NCBI GenBank assembly: GCA_951812735.1
Contig: OX638332.1
Span: 268,508 to 332,507, forward strand
Direction: 5' to 3'
DNA length: 64,000 bases
Origin: Candidatus Dadabacteria bacterium
GTDB taxonomy: Bacteria > Desulfobacterota_D > UBA1144 > Nemesobacterales > Nemesobacteraceae
Below are positions 25,901-34,494 of this stretch, one piece after another. Every line of letters starts with the position of its first letter. Positions within the stretch are counted from its first letter, which is position 1. Below the pieces are notes generated by a model. That model was not told where the DNA came from. It did not search any database and saw only the letters and a program-made list of their open reading frames with translations. The translations under genes and the position numbers were made by a program.

Positions 25901-28165
25901 CAGAGCTTCTTTCAGCGAATCGACTTGAAGGGAGGAGGGAAACACGTTAACCAGATTCTCTTCCCGGGAAAGCAGTACGGCTTCTTCAAGCCAGGAGATA
26001 GCGGTCCGTACCCGGGTATCGTCGGTAGCAGAGTCTCTTATAAACTCATTATCATCATCCTCAATCAGTATTTCACCGGCAGTTGCTATGACCTCGCCAC
26101 CCAGACGCTTCTTCCGATCCAGTCTGCGCAAGGCTCTCAGAATGCCGTGGATCTCCCGGCGAGTGAGTCGCGAACGCGCGGACATTCCAAACTGCCTCTC
26201 CACATCTTCTTTAGCGTAGAGCATCACGCAACGCGCGGGTTTCTGATCCCTCCCTGCCCTGCCCGCCTCCTGCAGGTAGTTCTCAAGCGAGCTCGGCATA
26301 TCCGAATGTATCACAAGGCGTACATCGGGCTTGTCAATACCCATGCCGAACGCGTTTGTAGCTGCTATGACGCGCAGCTTGCCTTCAATGAAGCTCTGTT
26401 GCACGTTTTTCTTGGTTTCCGGCGGCAATCCGGCATGAAAATGGTCCGCCGCAAGCCCCTTGCTCGCAAGGAACTCGGCCACTTCTTCACTTTGTCTGCG
26501 CGTTGCGCAATACACGATGACATCCCCGGGTGAATTCTCAGGCAAGGCATCTTCAATAACCTGATAGATATGCGAGAATTTTTCCGACTCACTCGTCGGC
26601 AAGACCTCAAACGTCAGGTTGGGGCGATCGGCTCCTCCGTTAAAAACAGTGAGATCAACTCCCAATTCTTCCTGGAAATAAAGCGTGATTTCCTCCATAA
26701 CGTCGGGCTTGGCGGTCGCGGTAAGGCAAAGCACAGGCGGTATCGGCTCCCCTCCCGCTTTTTGGCGGATGAAACGTCCCACGTAGCGGTAATCGGGCCT
26801 GAAATCATGCCCCCACTTTGAGAGACAATGTGCCTCGTCAAGCACCCACGCGCCAACCTCCCGTTGATCAAGTACCCGCCGAAGGGAGCGGCTGCGAAGC
26901 TGCTCAGGTGAAATGATGAGTATGCTCGCATCCCCGAGTCTTACCTTGTCAAGAGCTTCCGCACGCTCGGGCATGGACAGCAACCCGTTTATGGTCACGC
27001 AGGAAATGATTCCCTTGGCTGCAAGCCCCGCTACCTGATCCGCCATGAGTGCGACCAGAGGGGAAATTACAACTGTTAAAGCACCGGTCTTATAGTAGCG
27101 CGAAAGTGCCGGGACCTGGTAGCAAAGAGATTTGCCCGCACCAGTGGGCATAATACCAAGAACATGCTTCCTCGCCATGACCGTCTCAACTATCGCTTGC
27201 TGCATGGGACGGCCATTATCACTTATCGGTTCCGGGCGAAAATCGGAAAAACCGAACCAGCGGGCAAGTTCCTTACATGCATCCTGTCTTTCCCGGCACC
27301 ATACGCAGGCAGAATCCGTACAGGCGGTATCGCGCAGCAAGCGAACAAGCTTCCCAGCCTCTGGAAACTGGTGGCGCACCCAAGGTGGCATAACAGAGTT
27401 GCTCCCCGACACGGAAAGCCACGCTAAGGCATAGGCAAACGCCCAGCCGGAGCAGTGAACATCTTTTATGACATCTCGGGCATGGGTCCTGCAGGCATTG
27501 CCTTTCAGCCGCTTGCGTATTGACGTGCGAGCCTCTTTGTCTGAAGGACGGCGTGAGTGCCTGAGATCGGAGAAAAACATGTCAAAACCAGACATCTTGT
27601 CCCCCGCAGTTGTTAGCCAGTGCCACGCCGCAAGCAGGTTCGGCGGAACTTTTCGCAGGGTCTTCAATTCGTCACTGAAAAGTTTAAGTGTGATTCGGGC
27701 ATCTAGCTCGGGGTTGTTTCTTTGCCCACGTTTTAATCCCGCATCCTTGTAGTTCTTTACGAGACTGTGATAAGGATTACTGGGAAAGGCCAGAGGACTT
27801 AGCAAAAGAGTATCTACTGCAGGTAATTTCAGCAGTTGCAGGTCGGGTTTTGCGGCGGCCAGATAATGCAAGTCAAAAGCGATCAGGTTGTGGCCGAGCA
27901 CAAAGGATACCCCATCCGAAAAATCATCCAGTTTAAGCAGTTCAGTCCGTAAATTGCCTTTGCTAAAAGTCACGGACTTGTCGGTGTCCGAACGCACGGC
28001 CGCAAAGGCGTGAATCCGATTGTCTTGCCTTCCGATTTCAAGGTCAAGAGAAAGACAGGGGGGCAAAGAAATTCTGGTTTCGCTCTGGGGAGTTTGCGAA
28101 CCATCATCAGTTTCGGTGTCCGATGAACCACTGACTCCATGGTTTGAAATTGGGCGTTGAACCAT
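22976..28165 (-). CDS. DEDD exonuclease-like / RecQ / UvrD-Rep triple-fusion helicase-nuclease
   Basis: A 1729-residue protein. Residues ~38-167 look like a DEDD exonuclease (DLE at 41-43, GHNLIAFD with Asp98, then ELDARITLKLF), though the third motif lacks the usual His/Tyr. A four-cysteine cluster follows (Cys282-x4-Cys287-x2-Cys290-x6-Cys297). The RecQ core covers ~318-665: TGAGKS (341-346), DEAH (443-446), TAT (482-484), QEAGRAGRD (632-640). Residues ~665-1110 are helical and not recognised. A UvrD/Rep SF1 helicase covers ~1105-1580: GPGSGKT, DEYQD (1253-1257), GDDDQNIYAFKG, SAHSSKGLEFDHV, YYVAMTRAKK. The last ~150 residues are unassigned. The ATG has GAGG eight bases upstream. CGN-rich codons mark it as probably acquired. 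The role is inferred as DNA repair or anti-phage processing. Confidence 0.9.
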   Translation of the reverse strand: MVQRPISNHGVSGSSDTETDDGSQTPQSETRISLPPCLSLDLEIGRQDNRIHAFAAVRSDTDKSVTFSKGNLRTELLKLDDFSDGVSFVLGHNLIAFDLHYLAAAKPDLQLLKLPAVDTLLLSPLAFPSNPYHSLVKNYKDAGLKRGQRNNPELDARITLKLFSDELKTLRKVPPNLLAAWHWLTTAGDKMSGFDMFFSDLRHSRRPSDKEARTSIRKRLKGNACRTHARDVIKDVHCSGWAFAYALAWLSVSGSNSVMPPWVRHQFPEAGKLVRLLRDTACTDSACVWCRERQDACKELARWFGFSDFRPEPISDNGRPMQQAIVETVMARKHVLGIMPTGAGKSLCYQVPALSRYYKTGALTVVISPLVALMADQVAGLAAKGIISCVTINGLLSMPERAEALDKVRLGDASILIISPEQLRSRSLRRVLDQREVGAWVLDEAHCLSKWGHDFRPDYRYVGRFIRQKAGGEPIPPVLCLTATAKPDVMEEITLYFQEELGVDLTVFNGGADRPNLTFEVLPTSESEKFSHIYQVIEDALPENSPGDVIVYCATRRQSEEVAEFLASKGLAADHFHAGLPPETKKNVQQSFIEGKLRVIAATNAFGMGIDKPDVRLVIHSDMPSSLENYLQEAGRAGRDQKPARCVMLYAKEDVERQFGMSARSRLTRREIHGILRALRRLDRKKRLGGEVIATAGEILIEDDDNEFIRDSATDDTRVRTAISWLEEAVLLSREENLVNVFPSSLQVDSLKEALDRLEKKPVEDAYRRQLMLIVEAIMDADMDEGISTDQLMYVSGLSAEGVSAALYNLEQLGIASNDVILTAFVHSAVEHSSSKRFEETQDLEAALIGYMREMEPDIKKGEKFTLLLRVTAQKLREQGLVNPLPQRLLSLLRSIAYDGRGEGGDAGSLGVRNRDGDTVVVTLRREWSALEETAKRRRVAANLLLEHLLACLPRGARGTDLMVDTTLGKLLKAITSDPVLKSQIKDLVRLQTRALLWLHEQEVVRLNKGLTVFRTAMNIHLKDEKRGFANVDFEPLAEYYRGRIQQIHIMAEFARRGLDSISEAQRLVFDYFNLKQDDFLSRWLPDRQRELSRETTPESWRAIVESLNSPAQQHIVADNREQTNVLVLAGPGSGKTRVLVHRIAYLLRVRRENPRSIMALAYNRHAAADIRRRLRNLVGSDASGVTVLTCHALAMRLVGASFAETAKNPDDEFFREMLHQAVALLHGEGAPPEQSDEQRERLLAGFRWILVDEYQDIGPDEYELISALAGRTLNEEEGKLTLFAVGDDDQNIYAFKGASVKFIRRFEADYKSRPAFLIENYRSTSHIISAANAVIESARERMKVDHSIRVNRARSRDPQGGKWERLDPVARGRVQILPAGCDTVSQAQTVMAEFARLQSLSSDWDWSGCAVIARKWEDLDPVRSFCEVYGIPVQMGNEEPPSFWLLREIQAFVKWVRGQKSGIVSGGDLGGWFDMQMPGYWNNLLREAIDEYVLETGGAETPWVHFIEWLAEWGRQIRRRQRGLLLLSAHSSKGLEFDHVVVLDGDWNHTGSSNDVDEERRLYYVAMTRAKKTLALACLEKPNQLQDALIGDASLILREPVKLPDESAELRNRFSRLNLSDVNLGFAGSKDARHSLHRSISTLSPEDPLKTRVVNGRWELLDRSGTLVGQLAKKFIPPDGMRCDSATVFAIVTWSRDISDPQYQDRIMCDEWEVVVPELVFKPKREGF

Positions 28166-28166
28166 C

Positions 28167-28188
28167 CAAATTTCCTCAAAGAAATTTG
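28167..28188 (-). promoter_or_regulatory. Perfect hairpin over the helicase ribosome-binding site
   Basis: CAAATTTC (28167-28174) and GAAATTTG (28181-28188) form an 8-bp inverted repeat with a six-base loop, immediately before the ATG at 28165. In the mRNA the GAGG SD lies at the loop/stem edge, so the structure could hide the SD, or the DNA could be an operator. Confidence 0.45.
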
Positions 28189-28252
28189 CATGGTAGTTTA
28201 CTTAATATTCAGTCCTAAATCTTTCACAACATAGAATTAATCTTTTAATACC

Positions 28253-28306
28253 GTGGTTTTTCAAATATGATTTAAGCGTTTAATCCAATTAAAAAGAGAA
28301 AACCAC
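28253..28306. repeat. Spaced inverted repeat ahead of the M20 peptidase gene
   Basis: GTGGTTTT (28253-28260) and AAAACCAC (28299-28306) are perfect complements 38 bases apart. The second arm ends two bases before the peptidase ATG. It may be a leader structure affecting translation start or a paired operator; no known element was recognised. Confidence 0.35.
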
Positions 28307-28308
28307 CC

Positions 28309-29457
28309 ATGATCCAAGAACAAAGAATGACCCATCACCTGATGGACATCATACGGATAGACAGTCCCTCAAGAAAAGAAAAGGATGTCGCCCTAAAGCT
28401 CGAGGGAGAAATGAGGGATCTGGGGGCTGACTGTTTCTACGACGATGCGGGAGACAAGGTTGGGGGAGACGTTGGCAACCTGATAGTCAAAATTCCCGGA
28501 ACGAAGAAAGATGTTCCGCCCTTCTTTCTCTGCTCTCACATGGACACCGTAAGCCCCGGAGAGGGAATAAAACCAAGCGTGAAAGACGGTGTTATGAGAA
28601 GTGACGGTACGACGATACTGGGAAGCGACGATAAAAGCGGCGTATCCATAATAGTCGAAGTGCTCAGAGCCCTTAAGGAAAACGATATTCCGTGCGGGGA
28701 CATAGAAGTCGCGTTTACCATCTGCGAGGAAGTCGGTCTTCTCGGGGCAAAGTTCCTTGATGCTTCGAACTTTAAAAGCTCTTACGGGATAGTCCTTGAC
28801 AGCAGCACCCCGCAGAGACTCGTCCTCAGGTGTCCCTGTTCCGATATTATGGATGTAAAAATACACGGCGTTGAAGCACATTCGGGACTCTGCCCTGAAA
28901 ACGGAATAAGCGCGGTAGAGGTCCTAAGCGACGCTGTCTCGAGAATGAAGCTCGGAAGAATAGACCATGAGACGACTGCGAACATAGGAAAAGTAAAGGG
29001 AGGGTCCGCGACAAATATAGTTCCCGGTCTGGTTGAAATAAGTGCCGAGGCGCGAAGCCACGATGAAGAAAAACTTGACGCACAGATACAGCACATGCGC
29101 GACTGCTTTTTAGAAGCGGCAAAAAGCAGGGAACTTCTCTTGGACGGAGAACGGCTCGGCGCTCGGGCGGAAATCGATATAAAACGGGTGTACCCGGTAA
29201 TGAACGTTTCCCCTGAAGCGACTGTGACGAACCTCGTACTCAAAGCGGCCGCAAACCTTGACCACGACATAAAACTTCACACAAGCGGCGGGGGATGCGA
29301 CGCAAACTTCATAAACGAAAAGGGAATCGAGTGCGTAAACCTCGGAACGGGAATGTACGAACTCCACACCGTAAACGAATATCTTCTGCTCGATGAATTC
29401 CACAGGTCAGCGCAGATAGTTCTTGAAACAATAAAGCTTCACTCGGAAAAAAACTGA
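28309..29457 (+). CDS. M20-family metallopeptidase, peptidase T-like
   Basis: A cytosolic dizinc exopeptidase of 382 residues. The metal and catalytic segments are CSHMDTVSPG, LGSDDKSGVSI (bridging Asp), the general-base pair in CEEVGLLGA, and the later VLDSS aspartate; HSGLCPENG marks the lid/dimerisation domain. It looks like the PepT/carboxypeptidase-G2 branch and probably trims small peptides. An earlier in-frame methionine is kept because it heads the conserved region; the SD is weak. It starts a run of closely spaced genes on the plus strand. Confidence 0.88.
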   Translation: MIQEQRMTHHLMDIIRIDSPSRKEKDVALKLEGEMRDLGADCFYDDAGDKVGGDVGNLIVKIPGTKKDVPPFFLCSHMDTVSPGEGIKPSVKDGVMRSDGTTILGSDDKSGVSIIVEVLRALKENDIPCGDIEVAFTICEEVGLLGAKFLDASNFKSSYGIVLDSSTPQRLVLRCPCSDIMDVKIHGVEAHSGLCPENGISAVEVLSDAVSRMKLGRIDHETTANIGKVKGGSATNIVPGLVEISAEARSHDEEKLDAQIQHMRDCFLEAAKSRELLLDGERLGARAEIDIKRVYPVMNVSPEATVTNLVLKAAANLDHDIKLHTSGGGCDANFINEKGIECVNLGTGMYELHTVNEYLLLDEFHRSAQIVLETIKLHSEKN

Positions 29458-29460
29458 GCG

Positions 29461-29823
29461 ATGAAAGCTCTAATCCTAGTTGACCACGGAAGCACGGTAG
29501 GAGAGGCAAACGCCCTTCTCGAGGACGTGGCTGATAAGGCAAAAACTTACCCCGGCTCACCGTTTGACATGGTCGAGCACTGCCACATGGAACTTTGCGA
29601 ACCGTCAATAGAAGATGCTTTTCGCAAATGCGTCGCGGCCGGTGCGAGCGACATAACGGTCCACCCGTACTTCCTCGTGCCGGGAAGACATTCAAAATCC
29701 GATATACCCAGGATGGTAGCGGAGGCAGCACAAGATTTTCCACAGGTAAGTTACAGGGTCACAGAACCGCTGGGACTTCATGACAAGATAATAGAAGTCA
29801 TATTTGAAAGATCGATTAGGTAA
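29461..29823 (+). CDS. Small-type sirohydrochlorin chelatase (CbiX-S/SirB family)
   Basis: Inserts a metal into sirohydrochlorin on the way to siroheme or cobalamin. At 120 residues it is a single-domain version that would work as a dimer. The metal-side motif VDHGS is at the N-terminus, and the second histidine set is HPYFLVPGRHSKSDIP. Cobalt or iron cannot be decided from sequence. MetH in this window needs cobalamin, but no other cob/cbi gene is near. It lies 3 bases after the M20 peptidase gene. Confidence 0.88.
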   Translation: MKALILVDHGSTVGEANALLEDVADKAKTYPGSPFDMVEHCHMELCEPSIEDAFRKCVAAGASDITVHPYFLVPGRHSKSDIPRMVAEAAQDFPQVSYRVTEPLGLHDKIIEVIFERSIR

Positions 29824-29840
29824 TCCTCGTATAAAATCTG

Positions 29841-30569
29841 ATGAAAAAATATTCGGCTGTGCTTTTTGATCTTTTTGATACGCTTGTCATGTTCAGACCG
29901 TCGCTCCTGCCGAAGATAACGCTAAATGGAGAGACCTGGAACTCCACCGCACAGCATGTTTTCACACAAATGCGAAGCAGTCTGGGTGAAATGGAATTTG
30001 CAGATTTCTACGAACCTTTTGTTGAAAGCCACAGAGAACTTCTGGAACTCAGGAAAAAGGATTTAAGGGAGTATCCGAACAGAAAAAGGTTTGAGATGTT
30101 CATGGAGAAAACGGGTTTAAAAGAAGACGGCGGCTTGCTTGAGAAGTTCGTATGCTCACACATGGAAAGCCTATGCGGAGCCATGGTATACCCGGAACAT
30201 CACACGGAAGTTCTCCTCTACCTTAAGGAGAAAGGATACAGGCTTTCAGTTGTCTCAAACTTCGATCATGCTCCCACGGCACGAGAACTTCTTGTGAAAT
30301 TCGGAATTGTGGATTTCTTTGAACATATAGTGATATCAGAAGAAGTAGGCTGGAGAAAACCCCACAGGAAAATATTCGAATTTGCTCTTGCCAGACTCGG
30401 CGAGGACCCCTCAGACGCCATTTTCATAGGGGACAATCCGGAGGCAGACATAATGGGACCTTCTGACTGCGGAATTGATTCTGTGTGGGTAAGAAGAAAA
30501 GAACAGCTCATCCAGGCGGAACCGAAATTCATCATAGAAGATCTAGAGGATCTAAAGAAAATAATCTAG
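29841..30569 (+). CDS. HAD-superfamily hydrolase
   Basis: A 242-residue Rossmann-fold hydrolase with a helical cap between motifs I and II. Motif I is FDLFDTL (nucleophile Asp10; the position two residues later is Phe, as in dehalogenase and YjjG-like members, rather than the usual acid-base Asp). Motif II is SNFD, motif III is WRKPHRKIF and motif IV is FIGDNPEADI. It is probably a phosphatase for a small metabolite; substrate is unknown. It is packed between the chelatase and acyl-CoA synthetase genes with gaps under 20 bases. Confidence 0.88.
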   Translation: MKKYSAVLFDLFDTLVMFRPSLLPKITLNGETWNSTAQHVFTQMRSSLGEMEFADFYEPFVESHRELLELRKKDLREYPNRKRFEMFMEKTGLKEDGGLLEKFVCSHMESLCGAMVYPEHHTEVLLYLKEKGYRLSVVSNFDHAPTARELLVKFGIVDFFEHIVISEEVGWRKPHRKIFEFALARLGEDPSDAIFIGDNPEADIMGPSDCGIDSVWVRRKEQLIQAEPKFIIEDLEDLKKII

Positions 30570-30584
30570 GAATACAGGGTTCGG

Positions 30585-32261
30585 ATGAAAAGATTTACCC
30601 GCACAGAGAAAAGGCTTCCCTCCATAAGAAGAAAAAACCGGATAACTACCATACAGCGAATGTTAGAGAAAAAGTCTTCTCTCTACGCGGACAAGACCGC
30701 CTATTCTATAAGGAAAAAAGATCTGTCCGTAAGTTCCCTTACTTTCAGCGAAGCTTTCACGCTCCTAACCGAGTTCTCAGACCGCCTAAAGGCTCTAGGC
30801 CTCAAAAGAAGGGAGCACGTGGCCATAGTAGGGGAAAACAGCCCCCAGTGGGCGATTTCCTACTTCGCGGCAATCTGGGCAGGCGCCATAGCCGTCCCCC
30901 TCGACGCAAGAGCGAAGACGGAGCACATAAGACAGGTGCTTGTGCTTTCAGATTCAAGGTTTCTCATCGCCTCAGGGGGATTCGCAGAGTCTCTGGGTAA
31001 CACCGGGGCGGTCGAGCACGTAATACCGATGGACAAGGCTCTTGAGAGCCAGACGGACGTCGAAAAAACCGTGGCCGCGGAAAAACTAGAACCAGAAGAC
31101 ATAGCCGATATAGTCTTTACCTCGGGAACCACAGGAAATCCCAAGGGCGTAATGCTCTCCCACGGAAGCATAATGTCAAGCCTGGAGGCGCTTTACAGCG
31201 CTTTTCCCATAACGGACGAAGATACGGCTTTTTCCATACTGCCCATCCACCACGTATATGAAAGAATAGTCGGAATACTGCTGTCCTTTTACTGCGGGCA
31301 GCATGTGTTTTTCTCAAGAAGCATAAAACCGAGGGAAATGCTCTCTGACCTTGAGATTGCGAAACCAACCGTGTGGCTTAACACCCCCTTGATACTCGAG
31401 AGACTGCTTCTTAGAATCGAACAGGGTAAAGCAAAGAATTTTCTCACAAGAGCCCTGCCCTCTAGGTTTTTCGGGAGAATGGCGAAAAAACGCCTGGGTC
31501 TTGACCGTCTTAAGCTTATAGTAAGTGGCGGAGCCGCTCTTTCGGAATCAGCTTCCGAAGGACTAGAGAAATACGAATTCCCTCTCATCCAGGGATACGG
31601 AATGAGCGAAACGTCCGCGGTTATAGCCGCAAACCCTTTTTCCAGACCGAAAAACGCAAGCGGCGGCTTAATACTTGAGAACAGCGAGGTCGAGATAAGA
31701 GATGTAGACTCCGAAGGAATCGGGGAGATATGCGTCAGGAGTCCAAATGTAATGGACGGCTACTACAAAAATCCCACCGCAACAAGAGAAATCCTCTCAG
31801 ATGACTGGCTCAGGACCGGCGACCTGGGTTATTTTGACCACGAAGGCTATCTCTACATCACGGGGAGGAAAAAATCGGTTATCGTAACTAAGGGAGGAAA
31901 GAATATCTCTCCCGAGGAAATCGAGGAGAAGCTCACCCCGCTTGAGACGGTCGAAGAAGCGATTGTATTCAGCCCGGATGATGAAAGGATACAGGCCGTT
32001 ATATTTCCAGAGGCGGAGGGAATTTCCAAAAGACTCGGGCAGTCCCCGCAACACGGAGACGATGAGAGAATCTGGGACATCCTTAAAGGCCAGATAACTG
32101 AGCTCAACCGTCGGCTTGAACCCCACAAAAGAATCAGCCATTTCGCGGTTGCCAGAGAGGAACTGCCGAAAACAACCACAAGAAAAGTAAAAAGATACCT
32201 TTTCAGAGACATGGATATATCCAGGGCAACAAAGTTCATCCAGCCCCCGGAGGACAAATGA
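30585..32261 (+). CDS. AMP-dependent acyl-CoA synthetase (long-chain fatty acid-CoA ligase-like)
   Basis: Activates a carboxylic acid through an acyl-adenylate to a CoA (or ACP) thioester. The 558-residue ANL enzyme has the P-loop [14 protein letters not shown], the aromatic/adenine motif GYGMSET, the hinge region [19 protein letters not shown] and the catalytic lysine area near the C-terminus ([11 protein letters not shown]). The central [19 protein letters not shown] is typical of FadD-like long-chain synthetases. No membrane segment is seen. It overlaps purL by four bases. Confidence 0.88.
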   Translation: MKRFTRTEKRLPSIRRKNRITTIQRMLEKKSSLYADKTAYSIRKKDLSVSSLTFSEAFTLLTEFSDRLKALGLKRREHVAIVGENSPQWAISYFAAIWAGAIAVPLDARAKTEHIRQVLVLSDSRFLIASGGFAESLGNTGAVEHVIPMDKALESQTDVEKTVAAEKLEPEDIADIVFTSGTTGNPKGVMLSHGSIMSSLEALYSAFPITDEDTAFSILPIHHVYERIVGILLSFYCGQHVFFSRSIKPREMLSDLEIAKPTVWLNTPLILERLLLRIEQGKAKNFLTRALPSRFFGRMAKKRLGLDRLKLIVSGGAALSESASEGLEKYEFPLIQGYGMSETSAVIAANPFSRPKNASGGLILENSEVEIRDVDSEGIGEICVRSPNVMDGYYKNPTATREILSDDWLRTGDLGYFDHEGYLYITGRKKSVIVTKGGKNISPEEIEEKLTPLETVEEAIVFSPDDERIQAVIFPEAEGISKRLGQSPQHGDDERIWDILKGQITELNRRLEPHKRISHFAVAREELPKTTTRKVKRYLFRDMDISRATKFIQPPEDK

Positions 32262-34492
32262 GAAGCAAGGCATCTCTCCAGTTTGCAGTTGATCATGGAC
32301 TCACCGAGAGAGAGTACGAAAAGATAGTCGAAACCCTGGGAAGAGAACCGAACTCAACCGAGATCGGAGTCCTCGGAGCCATGTGGTCTGAACACTGCTC
32401 CTACAAAAGTTCCAAGGTGCACCTTCGAAAATTCCCCACAACAGGAAAACAGGTAATACAGGGTCCCGGAGAAAACGCCGGAGTGGTAGATATAGGGGAT
32501 GGCCACTGCGTTGTTTTTAAAATGGAAAGCCATAATCACCCCTCCTTCATAGAGCCCTATCAGGGTGCCGCAACGGGGGTCGGGGGAATACTCCGGGATA
32601 TATTCACCATGGGAGCAAGGCCTGTGGCGCTTCTAAACTCCCTGCGGTTTGGAAATCCAGATCTCCAGAAAACAAAATTCCTTGTCGAAGGAGTGGTATC
32701 GGGAATAGCGGGTTATGGAAACTGCATGGGAATCCCCACAATAGGAGGAGATATATATTTTGATGACTGCTACAATGGAAATCCTCTTGTAAATGCCTTC
32801 GCTCTCGGAGTGACAAGAAAAGATAATCTTTTCCGCGGATACGCTTCGGGCAAGGGTAACCCCGTAATATACGTCGGGTCGAAAACCGGAAGAGACGGAA
32901 TACAGGGAGCCATCATGGCATCTGACACCTTTACCGAGGAAACAGAGGAAAAAAGGCCCGCGGTGCAGGTGGGAGATCCATTCACGGAAAAGCTTCTCCT
33001 TGAAGCTTGTCTGGAACTGTTCAAAACGGACTGTGTTGTCGGGATACAGGACATGGGAGCCGCCGGACTTACCTCTTCTTCAACAGAAATGGCCGACCGT
33101 GCAGGAACCGGACTTAAGATTGAAATTGAGAGAGTTCCCAGGCGAGAAGAAAACATGACCCCCTATGAAGTCTTGCTTTCCGAGTCGCAGGAAAGAATGC
33201 TCGTGGTTTTAGAAAAAGGCAAAGAAGATACGGCCCGGAAGATCTTCAGGAAATGGAACCTTGATTTTTCGGTCATCGGCAAGGTAACCGATTCGGGGAA
33301 ACTGACCGTTGTGGAAGAAGGGACCACAGTTGCGGACCTGCCCGTGAGTCTTATAACTTCAGCCGCACCGATTTACAAAAGACCGATAAAAAAGCCCGCT
33401 TACCTAGAAAAAACAAAGAAACTGAATCCGGAGAATCTTCCCGAACCCAACGATCTTCAGAGAGTTTTTCTTGAGATTCTGTCTTCTCCGACTATTTCGA
33501 GCAAGAGATGGGTATACGAGCAGTATGACCACATGGTAAGGACCGACACGGTTTTGGCACCAGGAGCGGACTGCGCGATAATAAGGCTCAAGGGAACGAA
33601 GAAAGGAATTGCGATGACATCTAATGTGAATTCTAGATATTGCTACTTAAACCCTCGTGAAGGAAGTAAAATAGCTGTTGGAGAAAGTGTCAGAAACCTA
33701 GCCTGCTGTGGTGCTTCTCCTCTCGCAATCACTGATTGTCTTAACTTCGGAAACCCTGAAAATCCCGAGATAATGTGGCAGTTCTCAGAAAGCGTTGAAG
33801 GCATGTCGGAAGCTGCAGAAATGTTTAACACGCCTGTGGTAAGCGGCAATGTCAGTCTTTACAACGAAACCGAAGGTATTGCCATATTCCCCACCCCGAC
33901 TGTGGCAATGGTAGGTCTCATAGAAGATACGGCCAGAATCCTCACTCCTTGGTTCAAAGACCCCGGAGATCTGGTGATATTGCTAGGGGGAGCGATAGAA
34001 GAAGATATAGGAGGAAGCGAATATCTGAAGACTGAACATGGCATAATTGATGGGGAACCGCCTTCGATTGATCTTGCCAGGGAAAAAAGACTTGCCGAGA
34101 TGTTGATTGCGTGTACTTCTCAAAGTATAATTAAATCGGCGCATGATATATCTGAGGGCGGCTTTGCTGTAGCGCTCGCGGAATGTTGTTTTAGTCCAGA
34201 CGGCACAAGGGGGGTCTTGGTAAAAGCGCCCGACATAAATGAAAACTCTCTTAGAAGCGATCTGTTTCTTTTCTCCGAAACCCAATCCAGAGTAATAGCA
34301 AGTATAAGCGAGAACGACTGGGAAAAAATAGAAGAGATAGCAAGCGGTTACGGTGTTCCGGTGCTGCGTGCGGGCGTGGTCGTCAATGACGACAGATTCT
34401 GTGTTCAAGATTCAATTGACATGAAAATCTCGGCAGTTCATGACTCATGGGCTATTGGCTTTCAGAAAAGCCTTTCAGTTACAGAGGGGTAA
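32258..34492 (+). CDS. purL: Phosphoribosylformylglycinamidine synthase subunit PurL
   Basis: Makes formylglycinamidine ribonucleotide in purine synthesis. At 744 residues it is the small PurL type that works with separate PurS and PurQ; neither is in the window. Recognisable are EHCSYKSSK near the N-terminus, the ATP/metal-binding MESHNHPS and [24 protein letters not shown], and the second half-repeat with [15 protein letters not shown]. The ATG overlaps the preceding stop (ATGA), and purF follows after two bases, so the three genes are cotranscribed. Confidence 0.95.
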   Translation: MRSKASLQFAVDHGLTEREYEKIVETLGREPNSTEIGVLGAMWSEHCSYKSSKVHLRKFPTTGKQVIQGPGENAGVVDIGDGHCVVFKMESHNHPSFIEPYQGAATGVGGILRDIFTMGARPVALLNSLRFGNPDLQKTKFLVEGVVSGIAGYGNCMGIPTIGGDIYFDDCYNGNPLVNAFALGVTRKDNLFRGYASGKGNPVIYVGSKTGRDGIQGAIMASDTFTEETEEKRPAVQVGDPFTEKLLLEACLELFKTDCVVGIQDMGAAGLTSSSTEMADRAGTGLKIEIERVPRREENMTPYEVLLSESQERMLVVLEKGKEDTARKIFRKWNLDFSVIGKVTDSGKLTVVEEGTTVADLPVSLITSAAPIYKRPIKKPAYLEKTKKLNPENLPEPNDLQRVFLEILSSPTISSKRWVYEQYDHMVRTDTVLAPGADCAIIRLKGTKKGIAMTSNVNSRYCYLNPREGSKIAVGESVRNLACCGASPLAITDCLNFGNPENPEIMWQFSESVEGMSEAAEMFNTPVVSGNVSLYNETEGIAIFPTPTVAMVGLIEDTARILTPWFKDPGDLVILLGGAIEEDIGGSEYLKTEHGIIDGEPPSIDLAREKRLAEMLIACTSQSIIKSAHDISEGGFAVALAECCFSPDGTRGVLVKAPDINENSLRSDLFLFSETQSRVIASISENDWEKIEEIASGYGVPVLRAGVVVNDDRFCVQDSIDMKISAVHDSWAIGFQKSLSVTEG

Positions 34493-34494
34493 AA

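Noticed and set aside
22916..28240. AGAATTAAT on both sides of the helicase gene as a target-site duplication
   Set aside because: Nine A/T-rich bases in A/T-rich flanks are expected by chance, and no inverted terminal repeats or transposase accompany them.
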